Assembly (NCBI GenBank): GCA_937988865.1
Contig: CALKHV010000081.1
Coordinates: 1-9,921 of the forward strand
DNA from: an uncultured Propionibacteriaceae bacterium
Lineage (GTDB): Bacteria; Actinomycetota; Actinomycetes; Propionibacteriales; Propionibacteriaceae
Direction of reading: 5' to 3'
Length of the DNA stretch: 9,921 bases
Under the pieces are notes generated by a model. That model was not told the origin of the DNA, ran no database searches, and saw only the letters and a program-made list of their open reading frames with translations. Position numbers and translations under genes: made by a program. The number at the start of each line of letters is the position of its first letter. The stretch's first letter is position 1. Below are positions 1-7,600 of this stretch, one piece after another.

Positions 1-1275
1 CTGGTCTACAAGTTCTGGAAGCGGGTCTTCCCCGAGAACATCCAGATGGTCTTCGTGCCGTTCCTCTCGATGGTCGTCATGATCCCGCTCACCGCCTTCC
101 TCATCGGCCCCCTCGGCGTGTGGATGGGTACCGGTCTTGGCGCCGGGCTCGCCTGGCTCAACAGCTCGGCCCCGATCGTCTTCGCCATCCTGATCCCGCT
201 GCTGTACCCGTTCCTCGTTCCGCTGGGTCTGCACTGGCCGCTGAACGCACTCATGCTCATCAACATCCAGACCCTCGGCTACGACTTCATCCAGGGCCCC
301 ATGGGCGCGTGGAACTTCGCGTGCTTCGGTGCGACGGCCGGCGTGCTCTTCCTGTCGATGCGCGACCGTGATGTCACGATGCGCCAGACAGCCACGGGTG
401 CGCTCATCGCCGGTCTGCTCGGCGGTATCTCCGAGCCGTCCCTCTACGGCATCCACCTGCGCTTCAAGCGGATCTACCCCCGCATGCTCGTCGGCTGCCT
501 CGTCGGCGGTGTCATCACCGGCGTCTTCGGTGGCGTCAAGACGAGCGCCTTCGCCTTCACCTCGCTGCTGACCATTCCGGTCTTCAGCCCCATCGCCCTC
601 TACTCGATCTCGATCGCCGCGGCCTTCGCGACCGCGATGGTGCTCGTCGTCATCTCCGACTTCCGGACTCCTGATGAGCGGGCCGCGTTCCTGGCCGAGC
701 GTGACCAGTCAGAGGCTGACCATGCCCTCGCTGCTGCGACCACTGACAAGGGCCACGCTGTTCAGGCTGTCGCCCACGTCGCCGCCCCCGTGGCAGCTGC
801 CACAGCCTTCGCCGCGTCCGCACCGATCGCGATCGGTTCGCCGATGACCGGACGCGCCATCGCGCTCGCCGAGGTCAACGACAAGGTGTTCGCGTCCAAG
901 GTCCTGGGCGACGGTGTCGGCGTGGTGCCGACCGACGGTCACGTCGTTTCCCCCGTGACCGGCGTCCTGCTGGCGGTGCCGAAGAGCGGCCACGCCTTCG
1001 GCATCAAGACGGACGACGGCGTCGAGGTACTGGTGCACGTCGGAATCGATACGGTCCGCCTGAAGGGTGAGCACTTCACTGTTGCCGTGCAGAAGGGGCA
1101 ACACGTGACCGCAGGCGACCTGCTGGTCAAGGTCAATCTTGACGGCATCCGTGAGGCCGGCTTCGACACCACCACAGTGGTCGTCATCACCAACACCAAG
1201 GCGCTCGGTTCGGTGGCCCCGGTCACCGGAGTGGACGTCCGCCCCGGCGACACGATCATCAACGTCACGCACTGA
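1..1275 (+). CDS. bglF: Beta-glucoside-type PTS permease, EIIC-EIIA part (5'-truncated by window)
   Basis: This is the C-terminal 424 residues of a membrane-bound sugar phosphotransferase enzyme II, which imports a sugar and phosphorylates it using phosphate passed from HPr. The frame is open from base 1, so the true start, the EIIB domain and the first part of EIIC lie upstream. Residues 1 to about 225 (window numbering) are hydrophobic EIIC, with a run of membrane segments and the family motif GGISEPSLYG at 141-150. An Ala-rich linker follows (about 226-275), then a glucose-type EIIA domain (about 276-424). His346 in VHVGIDTV is the expected phospho-accepting histidine, and His331 in GHAFGI is its partner, 15 residues earlier as in E. 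coli Crr (75 and 90). The B-C-A order and the adjacent BglG-type antiterminator favour a beta-glucoside substrate. Sucrose or another glucoside is possible, so the symbol is by family, not proven substrate. The stop is 3 bp before the next gene's start. Confidence 0.88.
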   Translation: MVYKFWKRVFPENIQMVFVPFLSMVVMIPLTAFLIGPLGVWMGTGLGAGLAWLNSSAPIVFAILIPLLYPFLVPLGLHWPLNALMLINIQTLGYDFIQGPMGAWNFACFGATAGVLFLSMRDRDVTMRQTATGALIAGLLGGISEPSLYGIHLRFKRIYPRMLVGCLVGGVITGVFGGVKTSAFAFTSLLTIPVFSPIALYSISIAAAFATAMVLVVISDFRTPDERAAFLAERDQSEADHALAAATTDKGHAVQAVAHVAAPVAAATAFAASAPIAIGSPMTGRAIALAEVNDKVFASKVLGDGVGVVPTDGHVVSPVTGVLLAVPKSGHAFGIKTDDGVEVLVHVGIDTVRLKGEHFTVAVQKGQHVTAGDLLVKVNLDGIREAGFDTTTVVVITNTKALGSVAPVTGVDVRPGDTIINVTH

Positions 1276-1278
1276 CCA

Positions 1279-2115
1279 GTGGAGATCCTGCGCGTCTTCA
1301 ACAACAACGTCGTCCTCGCGAGGGACGACGGGGGAGACGAGGTCATCCTGACCGGTCGTGGCCTGGGTTTCCAGGCCCGGCCGGGTCAGGTGGTCGATCC
1401 CGAGAAGATTGCGCGCAGGTTCATCCCCGATGATGGACGCGACCCTGACCAGGTGGCCCAGCTCCTGGCGGGAATCCCGCCGGAACACGTCCACCTGGTC
1501 GGGCTCGCCCTCGGCGATGCCGGCCTCGACGCACGGTCTCTGGCAAGTCCGACGCTGGTGATCGCCCTGGCCGACCACATCAGCTTCGCCCTGCGGCGGC
1601 GCCGCATGGGGATCGAGATCGTGTACCCCCTGTTGTCAGAGATCCAGCACCTCTACGCCCAGGAGTACGCCCAGGCCCGCAGTCTGCTCGCCGCGGTCAA
1701 TGCCCGGCTTGACGAGCCCTTGCCGGACGATGAAGCGGTCGCCCTGGCGTTGCACCTTGTCAACGCAGGTTTCTCGACCGGCGACCTCTCGTACACCTAC
1801 ACCATGACCGGTGTCATCCAGCAGATGATCGACGTGATCGAGCAGGCATTCACGCTTGACCTGGACCCAGGTTCGGTGAGCGTCGGACGCTTCATCACGC
1901 ACCTGCGCTACCTCTTCGTGCGCATTCACCAGCACAGCCAACTCGATGAGCCCCACTCGTTGATCGGCGCGGCGATCCGTGACGCCTACCCGGACGCACT
2001 GGGCGTGGCGACGAGGCTCGCGTCCATCCTTGAGCTTCGTCTCGGCTCACCGCTGACCGAGGATGAGCTCTCGTACCTGACACTGCACGTGTCGCGGGTG
2101 TCGAACGACCACTAG
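1279..2115 (+). CDS. bglG: BglG/LicT-family transcriptional antiterminator
   Basis: This is a 278-residue cytoplasmic RNA-binding antiterminator that would let transcription read through a terminator upstream of the PTS operon when the sugar is present. Residues 1 to about 55 form the RNA-binding CAT domain (start MEILRVFNNNVVLA). Two PTS regulation domains follow, roughly 65-170 and 175-278. The four histidines that are phosphorylated in LicT-type proteins are all present: His100 (ADHISFAL) and His159 (ALHLVNAG) in PRD1, His208 (FITHLRYL) and His270 (YLTLHVSRV) in PRD2. Their positions are nearly identical to those of Bacillus LicT (100, 159, 207, 269). The start is GTG, only 3 bp after the permease stop and without a convincing ribosome binding site, so translation is probably coupled to the permease. 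The expected RNA target (RAT/terminator) would lie upstream of the operon, outside this window. The symbol denotes the family. Confidence 0.92.
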   Translation: MEILRVFNNNVVLARDDGGDEVILTGRGLGFQARPGQVVDPEKIARRFIPDDGRDPDQVAQLLAGIPPEHVHLVGLALGDAGLDARSLASPTLVIALADHISFALRRRRMGIEIVYPLLSEIQHLYAQEYAQARSLLAAVNARLDEPLPDDEAVALALHLVNAGFSTGDLSYTYTMTGVIQQMIDVIEQAFTLDLDPGSVSVGRFITHLRYLFVRIHQHSQLDEPHSLIGAAIRDAYPDALGVATRLASILELRLGSPLTEDELSYLTLHVSRVSNDH

Positions 2116-2123
2116 GGCCGGCG

Positions 2124-2511
2124 GATCGGCTGGTTTCGTTGCTCGTGCAAGGGAAGAGGCGACTTTAGGGGCCGGATCGGCTGGTTTCGTTGCTCGTGCA
2201 GGGGAAGAGGCGACTTTGAGGGCCGGATCGGCTGGTTTCGTTGCTCGTGCAGGGGAACAGGCGACTTCGGGGGCGGGATCGGCTGGTTTCGTTGCTCGTG
2301 CAAGGGAACAGGCGACTTCGGGGGCGGGATCGGCTGGTTTCGTTGCTTATGCAAGGGAACAGGCGACTTCGGGGGCCGGATCGGCTGGTTTCGCTGCTCG
2401 TGCAAGGGAAGAGGCGACTTCGGGGGCCGGATCGGCTGGTTTAGTTGCTCGTGCAAGGGAACAGGCAACTTTGGGGGCTGGATCGGCTGGTTTCGCTGCT
2501 CGTGCAAGGAA
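2124..2511. repeat. 51-bp tandem repeat array, about 7.6 copies
   Basis: This array fills the gap between two convergent genes (2116-2528); I see no gene in that gap. Each unit begins GATCGGCTGGTTT, at 2124, 2175, 2226, 2277, 2328, 2379, 2430 and 2481, exactly 51 bp apart every time. The middle of the unit reads TTGCTCGTGCAAGGG and the end CAGGCGACTTCGGGGG. Copies differ at only a few sites, for example GGGAAG versus GGGAAC, and CTTT versus CTTC. The eighth copy degenerates after about 2511. Each unit carries a tiny dyad (TTGC-TCGT-GCAA) and a GCCG-GAT-CGGC dyad in most copies. Because 51 is a multiple of 3, several frames stay open across the array on both strands, but none has an ATG start or a clear ribosome binding site, so I read it as non-coding. 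Near-identity of the copies implies recent expansion or gene conversion. Confidence 0.95.
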
Positions 2512-2528
2512 ACCCCGAGTGGTGGGGC

Positions 2529-3317
2529 CTACCGAGCCCCCCTCGGACGCCGGAACACCGGCACATCGGACGTCGACACGTCCTTCGCGTAATGGTAACC
2601 CGCTGCATCGAAGCCCTTGAGCGCACCCGGCCTCCTGACCCGGTTGAGAACCATCCACGCCGCCATCTCGCCACGCGCCCGCTTGGCGCTGAAGCTCATC
2701 ACCTTCCATGCGCCCTGGGCGTCCTCGTCCTCGAAGCGAGGGCTGATCACGCGGGCGCCCAGTCGGTCGGGCAACACGGACGTGAAGTACTCGATGGACG
2801 CCAGGTTCACGACCACCTCGGCACCGGGCGAGGACGCAAGGTCGTCGCGCAAGACGTCCGTGATCGTCGTGCCCCACCAGTCATACAGGCACGCGCCCCG
2901 CTCGGTGGCCAGTCGCGTCCCCATCTCGAGTCGGTACGGCTGGATCAGGTCGAGCGGACGCAGCACTCCGTACAACCCCGACAGGATGCGGATGGTCTTG
3001 TTGGCCTCGGTGTAGTCGCGCTCGTCAAAGCGGTGTGGCGCGTCCATGCCCTGGTAGACGTCCCCGGCGAACATCAGCAGCGCAGGTCGTGCGTTGCGTC
3101 GCGTGAAGGGGAGTTCGAAGTCCCGGTAGCGCTGGGCGTTGAGGGAGGCGAGGTCGTCCGAAATCGACATCAACGCCCCGACCTCATCGGGCGACTTCGT
3201 CACCAGGACGTCGATCAGGCGCTGGCTCTCGGCGAGCAGTCGAGCGTCCGAGTGCTTGCGTGTGGGCAGCGGTGACGTGAGGTCGAGTGACTTCGCCGGC
3301 GACAGCAGGATGAGCAT
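2529..3317 (-). CDS. yaaA: Peroxide stress protein YaaA (DUF328/UPF0246 family)
   Basis: This is a 262-residue cytoplasmic protein of the YaaA family, which in E. coli (258 aa) lowers free intracellular iron and limits oxidative DNA damage during peroxide stress and binds DNA. It aligns end to end with the E. coli protein by eye. The N-terminus is MLILLSPAKSLD, and the family blocks are FAGDVYQG (83-90), LSGLYGVLRPLDLIQPYRLEMG (112-133, shown as the family's strongest signature), VVVNLASIEYF (168-178) and SFSAKRARGEMA (208-219). It starts with ATG at 3317; a weak GAGAG lies a few bases upstream. It is 50 bp downstream of the yhhQ-type gene on the same strand, so the two may be co-transcribed. 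Its 3' end runs almost into the 51-bp repeat array. Family assignment is firm; the exact role outside E. coli is inferred. Confidence 0.95.
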   Translation of the reverse strand: MLILLSPAKSLDLTSPLPTRKHSDARLLAESQRLIDVLVTKSPDEVGALMSISDDLASLNAQRYRDFELPFTRRNARPALLMFAGDVYQGMDAPHRFDERDYTEANKTIRILSGLYGVLRPLDLIQPYRLEMGTRLATERGACLYDWWGTTITDVLRDDLASSPGAEVVVNLASIEYFTSVLPDRLGARVISPRFEDEDAQGAWKVMSFSAKRARGEMAAWMVLNRVRRPGALKGFDAAGYHYAKDVSTSDVPVFRRPRGAR

Positions 3318-3367
3318 GCTCTCATCTATGCCGTCAGCGCACTCCCGCGCAAGTCGAGGGGCTCGCC

Positions 3368-4096
3368 TCAGGCGTAGTCGGGCTCGTGGCGCTTGACCAA
3401 CGCGATGACGCGATAGGTGATCGGCAGGAAAAGGGCCTCGACCAGAACCTTGTAGACGTAACCCACGGCGATGTAGTTGAGCAGCGTCCCGGTGGGGATC
3501 AGGCCGCCGAAGGCGATGGTGCAGAAGATCGCGGTGTCAGCCAACTCGCCGACCACTGTCGATCCGAGCAGACGTGCCCACAGCGATCCCTCGCGCGTCC
3601 GGGCCTTCATCCGCACCAGCACCCAGGCGTTGAGGAACTGCCCAGCCAGGTAGCCGGCCAGCGACGCGATGACGATCCGGGGAACGAACCCGAGCACCGC
3701 GTGCCAGGCGTCCTGATGGGGCCAGTCGGACGCCGGGGGAGCGCTGTCGACGGTGAGGAACACCACGGACGCCAGCACGCTGATCACGAACCCGACGAGG
3801 ATGGCGCGTCGCGCCTTCGCCATCCCGTACACCTCGGCGAGGACGTCGCCGAAGATGTAGGTGAGCGGGAACAGGAACGCGCCGCCGTCGGTGATGATCG
3901 GCAGCAACGGGAACGAACCGACGTTGACCGAAGGCCCGAACTGGATCAATTTGGTCGCGCCCACGTTGCTGATGAGCAGGAACGAGCAGAACAGCGCCAT
4001 CACGATGTCGTAGTTACCACGGCCACCGGACGCATACCTCGGCTCGCGCGTCACCGTCTCGGCGGACGGCTGGGGGGTGGTCTCGGCTCTTGTCAC
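3368..4096 (-). CDS. yhhQ: Queuosine precursor transporter, YhhQ/VUT family
   Basis: This is a 242-residue polytopic inner-membrane protein of the YhhQ/VUT (vitamin uptake transporter-like) family, whose E. coli member takes up 7-deazaguanine precursors of queuosine. After a soluble tail of about 30 residues come roughly six hydrophobic segments. Family signatures are SNVGATKLI (43-51), ITDGGAFLFPLTYIFGDVLAEVYG (68-91 region), GYLAGQFLNAWVLVRMK (148-164) and the GSTVVGELADTAIF block (178-191). The start taken is GTG at 4096. The frame is open upstream but has no other start codon before a stop, and no Shine-Dalgarno sequence is visible. A TAGCAT hexamer 8 bp upstream suggests a leaderless message. 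An internal ATG at residue 33 would remove the start of the first membrane helix and is less likely. yaaA follows 50 bp downstream. The substrate (preQ0, preQ1 or queuine) cannot be decided from sequence. Confidence 0.9.
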   Translation of the reverse strand: MTRAETTPQPSAETVTREPRYASGGRGNYDIVMALFCSFLLISNVGATKLIQFGPSVNVGSFPLLPIITDGGAFLFPLTYIFGDVLAEVYGMAKARRAILVGFVISVLASVVFLTVDSAPPASDWPHQDAWHAVLGFVPRIVIASLAGYLAGQFLNAWVLVRMKARTREGSLWARLLGSTVVGELADTAIFCTIAFGGLIPTGTLLNYIAVGYVYKVLVEALFLPITYRVIALVKRHEPDYA

Positions 4097-4134
4097 GAGG
4101 GTGAATGCTAGCTTGTCAGGCCGTGCTGAGAGCC
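4085..4134 (-). promoter_or_regulatory. Interrupted inverted repeat spanning the yhhQ start codon
   Basis: On the + strand, GGCTCT-3 nt-CACG at 4085-4097 is mirrored by CGTG-3 nt-AGAGCC at 4122-4134, with 24 bases between. In a transcript of the minus strand the two arms could pair over ten base pairs with a symmetric 3-nt internal loop. The GUG start codon of the yhhQ-type gene would sit inside the 3' arm. This could be a translational switch if transcription begins upstream of 4134, or a DNA operator otherwise. It is structural evidence only; no known riboswitch class was recognised. Confidence 0.4.
4105..4110 (-). promoter_or_regulatory. Possible -10 hexamer for a leaderless yhhQ transcript
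   Basis: Read on the minus strand, TAGCAT ends 8 bp before the GTG start of yhhQ. This spacing would put the first transcribed base at or next to the start codon, as in the leaderless mRNAs common in actinobacteria, and fits the missing ribosome binding site. No good -35 element is seen at the usual distance, so this is weak. Confidence 0.3.
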
Positions 4135-4144
4135 ATCCTGGAGG

Positions 4145-4197
4145 CCGGCCCGGACGCCGCCAAAGTCTCGGCGTCGATTCCCCCCGATCCGGGCCGG
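4145..4197. promoter_or_regulatory. Nested inverted repeats in the divergent yhhQ / DUF5709 intergenic region
   Basis: An outer perfect 10-bp pair, CCGGCCCGGA (4145-4154) and TCCGGGCCGG (4188-4197), encloses a perfect 7-bp pair, GACGCCG (4153-4159) and CGGCGTC (4169-4175), whose loop is 9 bases. The inner arm overlaps the outer one by two bases, so as RNA it would form an 8-bp basal stem, a 7-bp hairpin and an unpaired stretch with six C residues. It lies 19 bp upstream of the DUF5709 start. It could be an operator, a 5' leader structure, or a terminator of something reading through; there is no T-rich tail on either side. Confidence 0.5.
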
Positions 4198-4216
4198 GGC
4201 GTGGCAGGATCGAATC

Positions 4217-4654
4217 ATGGACGCCGAGTTGGAATCGATCCCCGACGAGTCAGAGCAGCTTGATCAGTTGCAGCCGGGTGAGACGTTGATCGACCGCGGT
4301 GTCGATGACGTCCTCGATGAGGGCTACATCGCGCCGGACCATTGGTCGGCCGCCGAGGGCTTCGGCAACACTGCCGCAGAGATGCGGCAGGGCGAGACGC
4401 TCGAGCAGCGCATCGCGCAGGAGGAGCCCGAGGTCGAGGTTCTGGACGAGGACTGGAACCCCACCCACGAGTCACGACAGGTGGGGAGCGTCCGCGCGGG
4501 ACGCCTCGTCGATCCCCACGGCTACCCCGGCATCGACACCGAGTCGGAGAGCGTCGCTGTGGACGCCGGCCTCGCCGGCGGCGCTGCCTGCGCCGAAGAG
4601 GCAGCCATGCACATCATCAGTGACGAGGATCTTGCGCAGGAGCCGGATCGCTGA
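4217..4654 (+). CDS. DUF5709 domain-containing protein
   Basis: This is a 145-residue, highly acidic, soluble protein typical of actinobacterial DUF5709 proteins of unknown function. The family pattern is visible throughout: GETLIDRGVDDVLDEGYIAPD (21-41 region), GNTAAEMRQGETLEQRIAQEEPEV (50-73 region), VRAGRLVDPHG (92-102) and, near the end, AGLAGGAACAEEAAMHI (117-133). It has no signal peptide, membrane segment or catalytic motif, and its composition suggests a largely disordered protein. The start is ATG, preceded by AGGA at 4206-4209 with 7 bases between, a reasonable ribosome binding site. It is divergent from the yhhQ-type gene and convergent with putA, 29 bp away, so it is probably monocistronic. 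Function is not known. Confidence 0.88.
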   Translation: MDAELESIPDESEQLDQLQPGETLIDRGVDDVLDEGYIAPDHWSAAEGFGNTAAEMRQGETLEQRIAQEEPEVEVLDEDWNPTHESRQVGSVRAGRLVDPHGYPGIDTESESVAVDAGLAGGAACAEEAAMHIISDEDLAQEPDR

Positions 4655-4665
4655 GCATCCGTCCG

Positions 4666-4688
4666 GCTGACCTGCCACCGGGGTCAGC
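4666..4688. terminator. Hairpin at the DUF5709 / putA convergent junction
   Basis: GCTGACC (4666-4672) and GGTCAGC (4682-4688) form a perfect 7-bp stem with a 9-base loop. The structure sits 11 bp after the DUF5709 stop and overlaps the putA stop codon (4684-4686, minus). It could serve as a terminator for the + strand gene. There is no U-run on either side, so intrinsic termination is uncertain. Confidence 0.45.
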
Positions 4689-7600
4689 GACCCGCGGGCA
4701 GATGACCGAACCGGTGAAGTGTGCGTGAGACCGACTGTTCGCGAAGGAACACGAGCAGTTCGCGACGGCCGGTCGCCAGCACCGGCCCGGTGAGCAGCGC
4801 GATCCCCGGACTGGTCCAGTCCAGCCCGTCCGTCGACCCGATCACCCGGACACGTAGCTCCGCGTCCGACTCCTGGAGCCTCGCCGCCAACTCGGCCGCC
4901 GACTCCACCGTCGCTCCTGGTGCGACGGCCGCCAGCTCGTCCGACGCAACCGACACCATCGGCTCCACGCCGGCCCTCGCCGCCGCGCACAGCACGCGCA
5001 CCAGGGCGAGCGGCGTGGCGTCCTCCGACGCCCGTACCAGCACCGTCGGGTGGGGACGATAACGGAACACGTTGCTCTCCACGCGCAGCGCGGACGGGTC
5101 GTGGTCGTGGCCGAACTCCGACGCCCACGCGGCTTCGTCGCTCTCGATGGCCGACTTCAGCCAGGCGCGGCCCTCCGCGTCCACGGGCTGGGGGAGTCGA
5201 CTGAGCAGACCGGACGCCAACCTCTGCACCGCCGGCGTCGCCGCCACCCGGATTGTGGGCGTGCCGGCGGGAACCCAGCGTCCGAGTTGGGCGACGTAGT
5301 TGGGGCCACCGGCCTTCGCGCCTGGCCCGACACTCGACGCCTTCCAGCCGCCGAACGGCTGCCTCCGGACGATGGCACCGGTGATCCCGCGGTTCACGTA
5401 GGCGTTGCCGACGGCCACGTTCTCCAGCCAGTGGTCGATCTCGGACGCGTCCAGGCTGTGCAGCCCGCCGGTGAGTCCGAAGTCGGTCATGTTCTGCCAC
5501 TCGATCGCCTGGTCCAGGTCGCGGGCCTCCATGATGCCGAGCACGGGTCCGAAGACCTCGGTGAGGTGGAAGAAGCTGCCCGGACGCACGCCGAGCTTCA
5601 CCCCGGGTGACCAGAGGCGTCCGGAGTCGTCGAGTCGGCGTGGCTCGACGAGCCAGCTCTCGCCGCCGTCGAGCGTGGTGAGGGCGCGAAGGAGCTTGCC
5701 GGACGAGGGTTCGATGATCGGGCCCATGGTGGTCCCGAGGTCGGTCGGCCAGCCGACGACCAGCGAGGTGACGGCGTCCGTGAGTTGTTTCCGGAACCGC
5801 TCGGAGTGGGCCACCGAGCCGACGAGGACGGCCAGGGATGCAGCCGAGCACTTCTGCCCGGCGTGCCCGAAGGCCGACTTCACGAGGTCGGCGACGGCGA
5901 GGTCGAGGTCCGCAGAGGGCGTGATGACCAGGGCGTTCTTGCCCGAGGTCTCGCCGAAGACGCGGTGACCGCGCTCGCGTCCGGCACGCCAGCCTGCGAA
6001 AAGTTCGGCCGTCTCGCTGGCGCCGGTGAGGATGACGGTGTCGACCCCCGGGTGGGAGACGAGTGCGCGTCCGGTGGCGCCTTCGTCGGTGCGGACGACC
6101 TGGACCAGTTCGCGGGGGACGCCCGCTGCATACAGAGCCTCGGCGGCGACCTCGACGACCCGGGGCGTGTGGTGGGCGGGCTTGATGATGACGGCGGCCC
6201 CGGCTGCGAGCCCGGCCAACACCCCGCCCAGAGGGATCGCGAGCGGGAAGTTCCACGGGGGAGTTACGAGCACGACCTCATCGGGGACGAAGCGCGCGCC
6301 GTCGGTCGGGAGCCCGCGGGCCAGGTCGAGGGCCGATTCGGCGTAGTAGCGCGCGAAGTCGGTCGCCTCGCTGATCTCGGGCGCGGCCTCCGCGACGGTC
6401 TTCCCGCCCTCGTGGGCCATGACAGTGATCAAGTCGAATCGGCGGGACTGCAGTTGGCGCGCCAACTCGACCAGCACGGAGGCGCGTTCGTCGACCGGGC
6501 GGGCGACCCACGCACGGTGCGCGTCGCGGGCGGTGGTGACCACGCCATCGATGTCGTCGAGGTGCAGCACCCGGGATGTCGACTCGGGCAATTCGCTGGC
6601 GAGGGCGTCCGCAGCGAGGGCGCGGTGCGAGGGGAGGGCGGCGTCCAGATCGGGGGTGTTCTCGAACTCTTCGGTGACGACCGGGGGTTCGGGTGAGCGT
6701 GCCGGGCCGGTCGAGATGAGGTCGAGCATGTCCAGGGACGCCAGGAAGCGGGCCTCCTGATCGGCCATCGCAACGTCCGAACCGCTGGCGAAGGCGTGGA
6801 GGAAGTTCTCCGGCGTCGCGTTCTCCTCGAGCCGTCGGACCAGGTAGCCGACGGCGACGTCGAAGTCCTTCGGGGCGACCACGGGGGTGTAGAGGACGAC
6901 GTCGCCGACCGTCGCCGCAACCGCCCGCGCCTGGGCGGGGGACATCCCCTGCAGCATCTCGACGTCCATGGCGTCCTGCGTCCCGCGCCCGGTTGCCAGC
7001 AGGTGTGCCAGGGCCAGGTCGTAGAGGTTGTGACTCGCGATGCCGACGCGCATGACCGCGGCCGCGTCAGGTCGGAGGGCACGCTCGACGCACCTGAGGT
7101 AGTTGGCGTCCACCTCGACCTTGGACGCGTAGGGCGCCTGCGTCCAGCCGTGGAGTTCGGCCTCGACCTGCTCCATGGCCAGGTTGGCGCCCTTGACCAG
7201 GCGCACCTTGATGGGGGCGCCGCCCGCTTCGCGACGCTGCGACGCGAAGTCGATGAGTCGTTCAAGCGCCGGGAGGGCGTCGGGGAGGTAGGCCTGGAGC
7301 ACGATGCCGGCCTCGAGATGGCGGAGTTCGGGCTCGGCCAGCAGGGTCGTGAACAACTCGAGCGTGACGTCGAGGTCGCGGTACTCCTCCATGTCGAGGT
7401 TGACGAAGGCGTGCGGTTGGTGGGCCAGCGCGGCGAGGTAGAGCGGACGCAGCCGGTCCACGCACCGGGCAACGGTTCCCGCGGTGTCCCAGGTCTGGAT
7501 CTGGCTGACCAGGGAACTCACCTTGATCGACACGTAGTCGACGTCCGGACGCTGGAGCAGTCGCAGGGTCCGGTCGGTGCGATGGGCGGCCTCTCCCTCA

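Noticed and set aside
2124..2511. CRISPR array
   Set aside because: The units are contiguous 51-bp repeats without unique spacers, and there are no cas genes nearby.
2445..4111. Plus-strand readings opposite yaaA and yhhQ
   Set aside because: They are antisense shadows; both minus-strand genes match known families along their full length.
4472..6256. Very long plus- and minus-frame readings overlapping putA, including a 594-codon minus-strand reading
   Set aside because: They are Arg/Gly/Pro-rich shadows of a G/C-third-position gene; PutA in the other minus frame has all its catalytic motifs.
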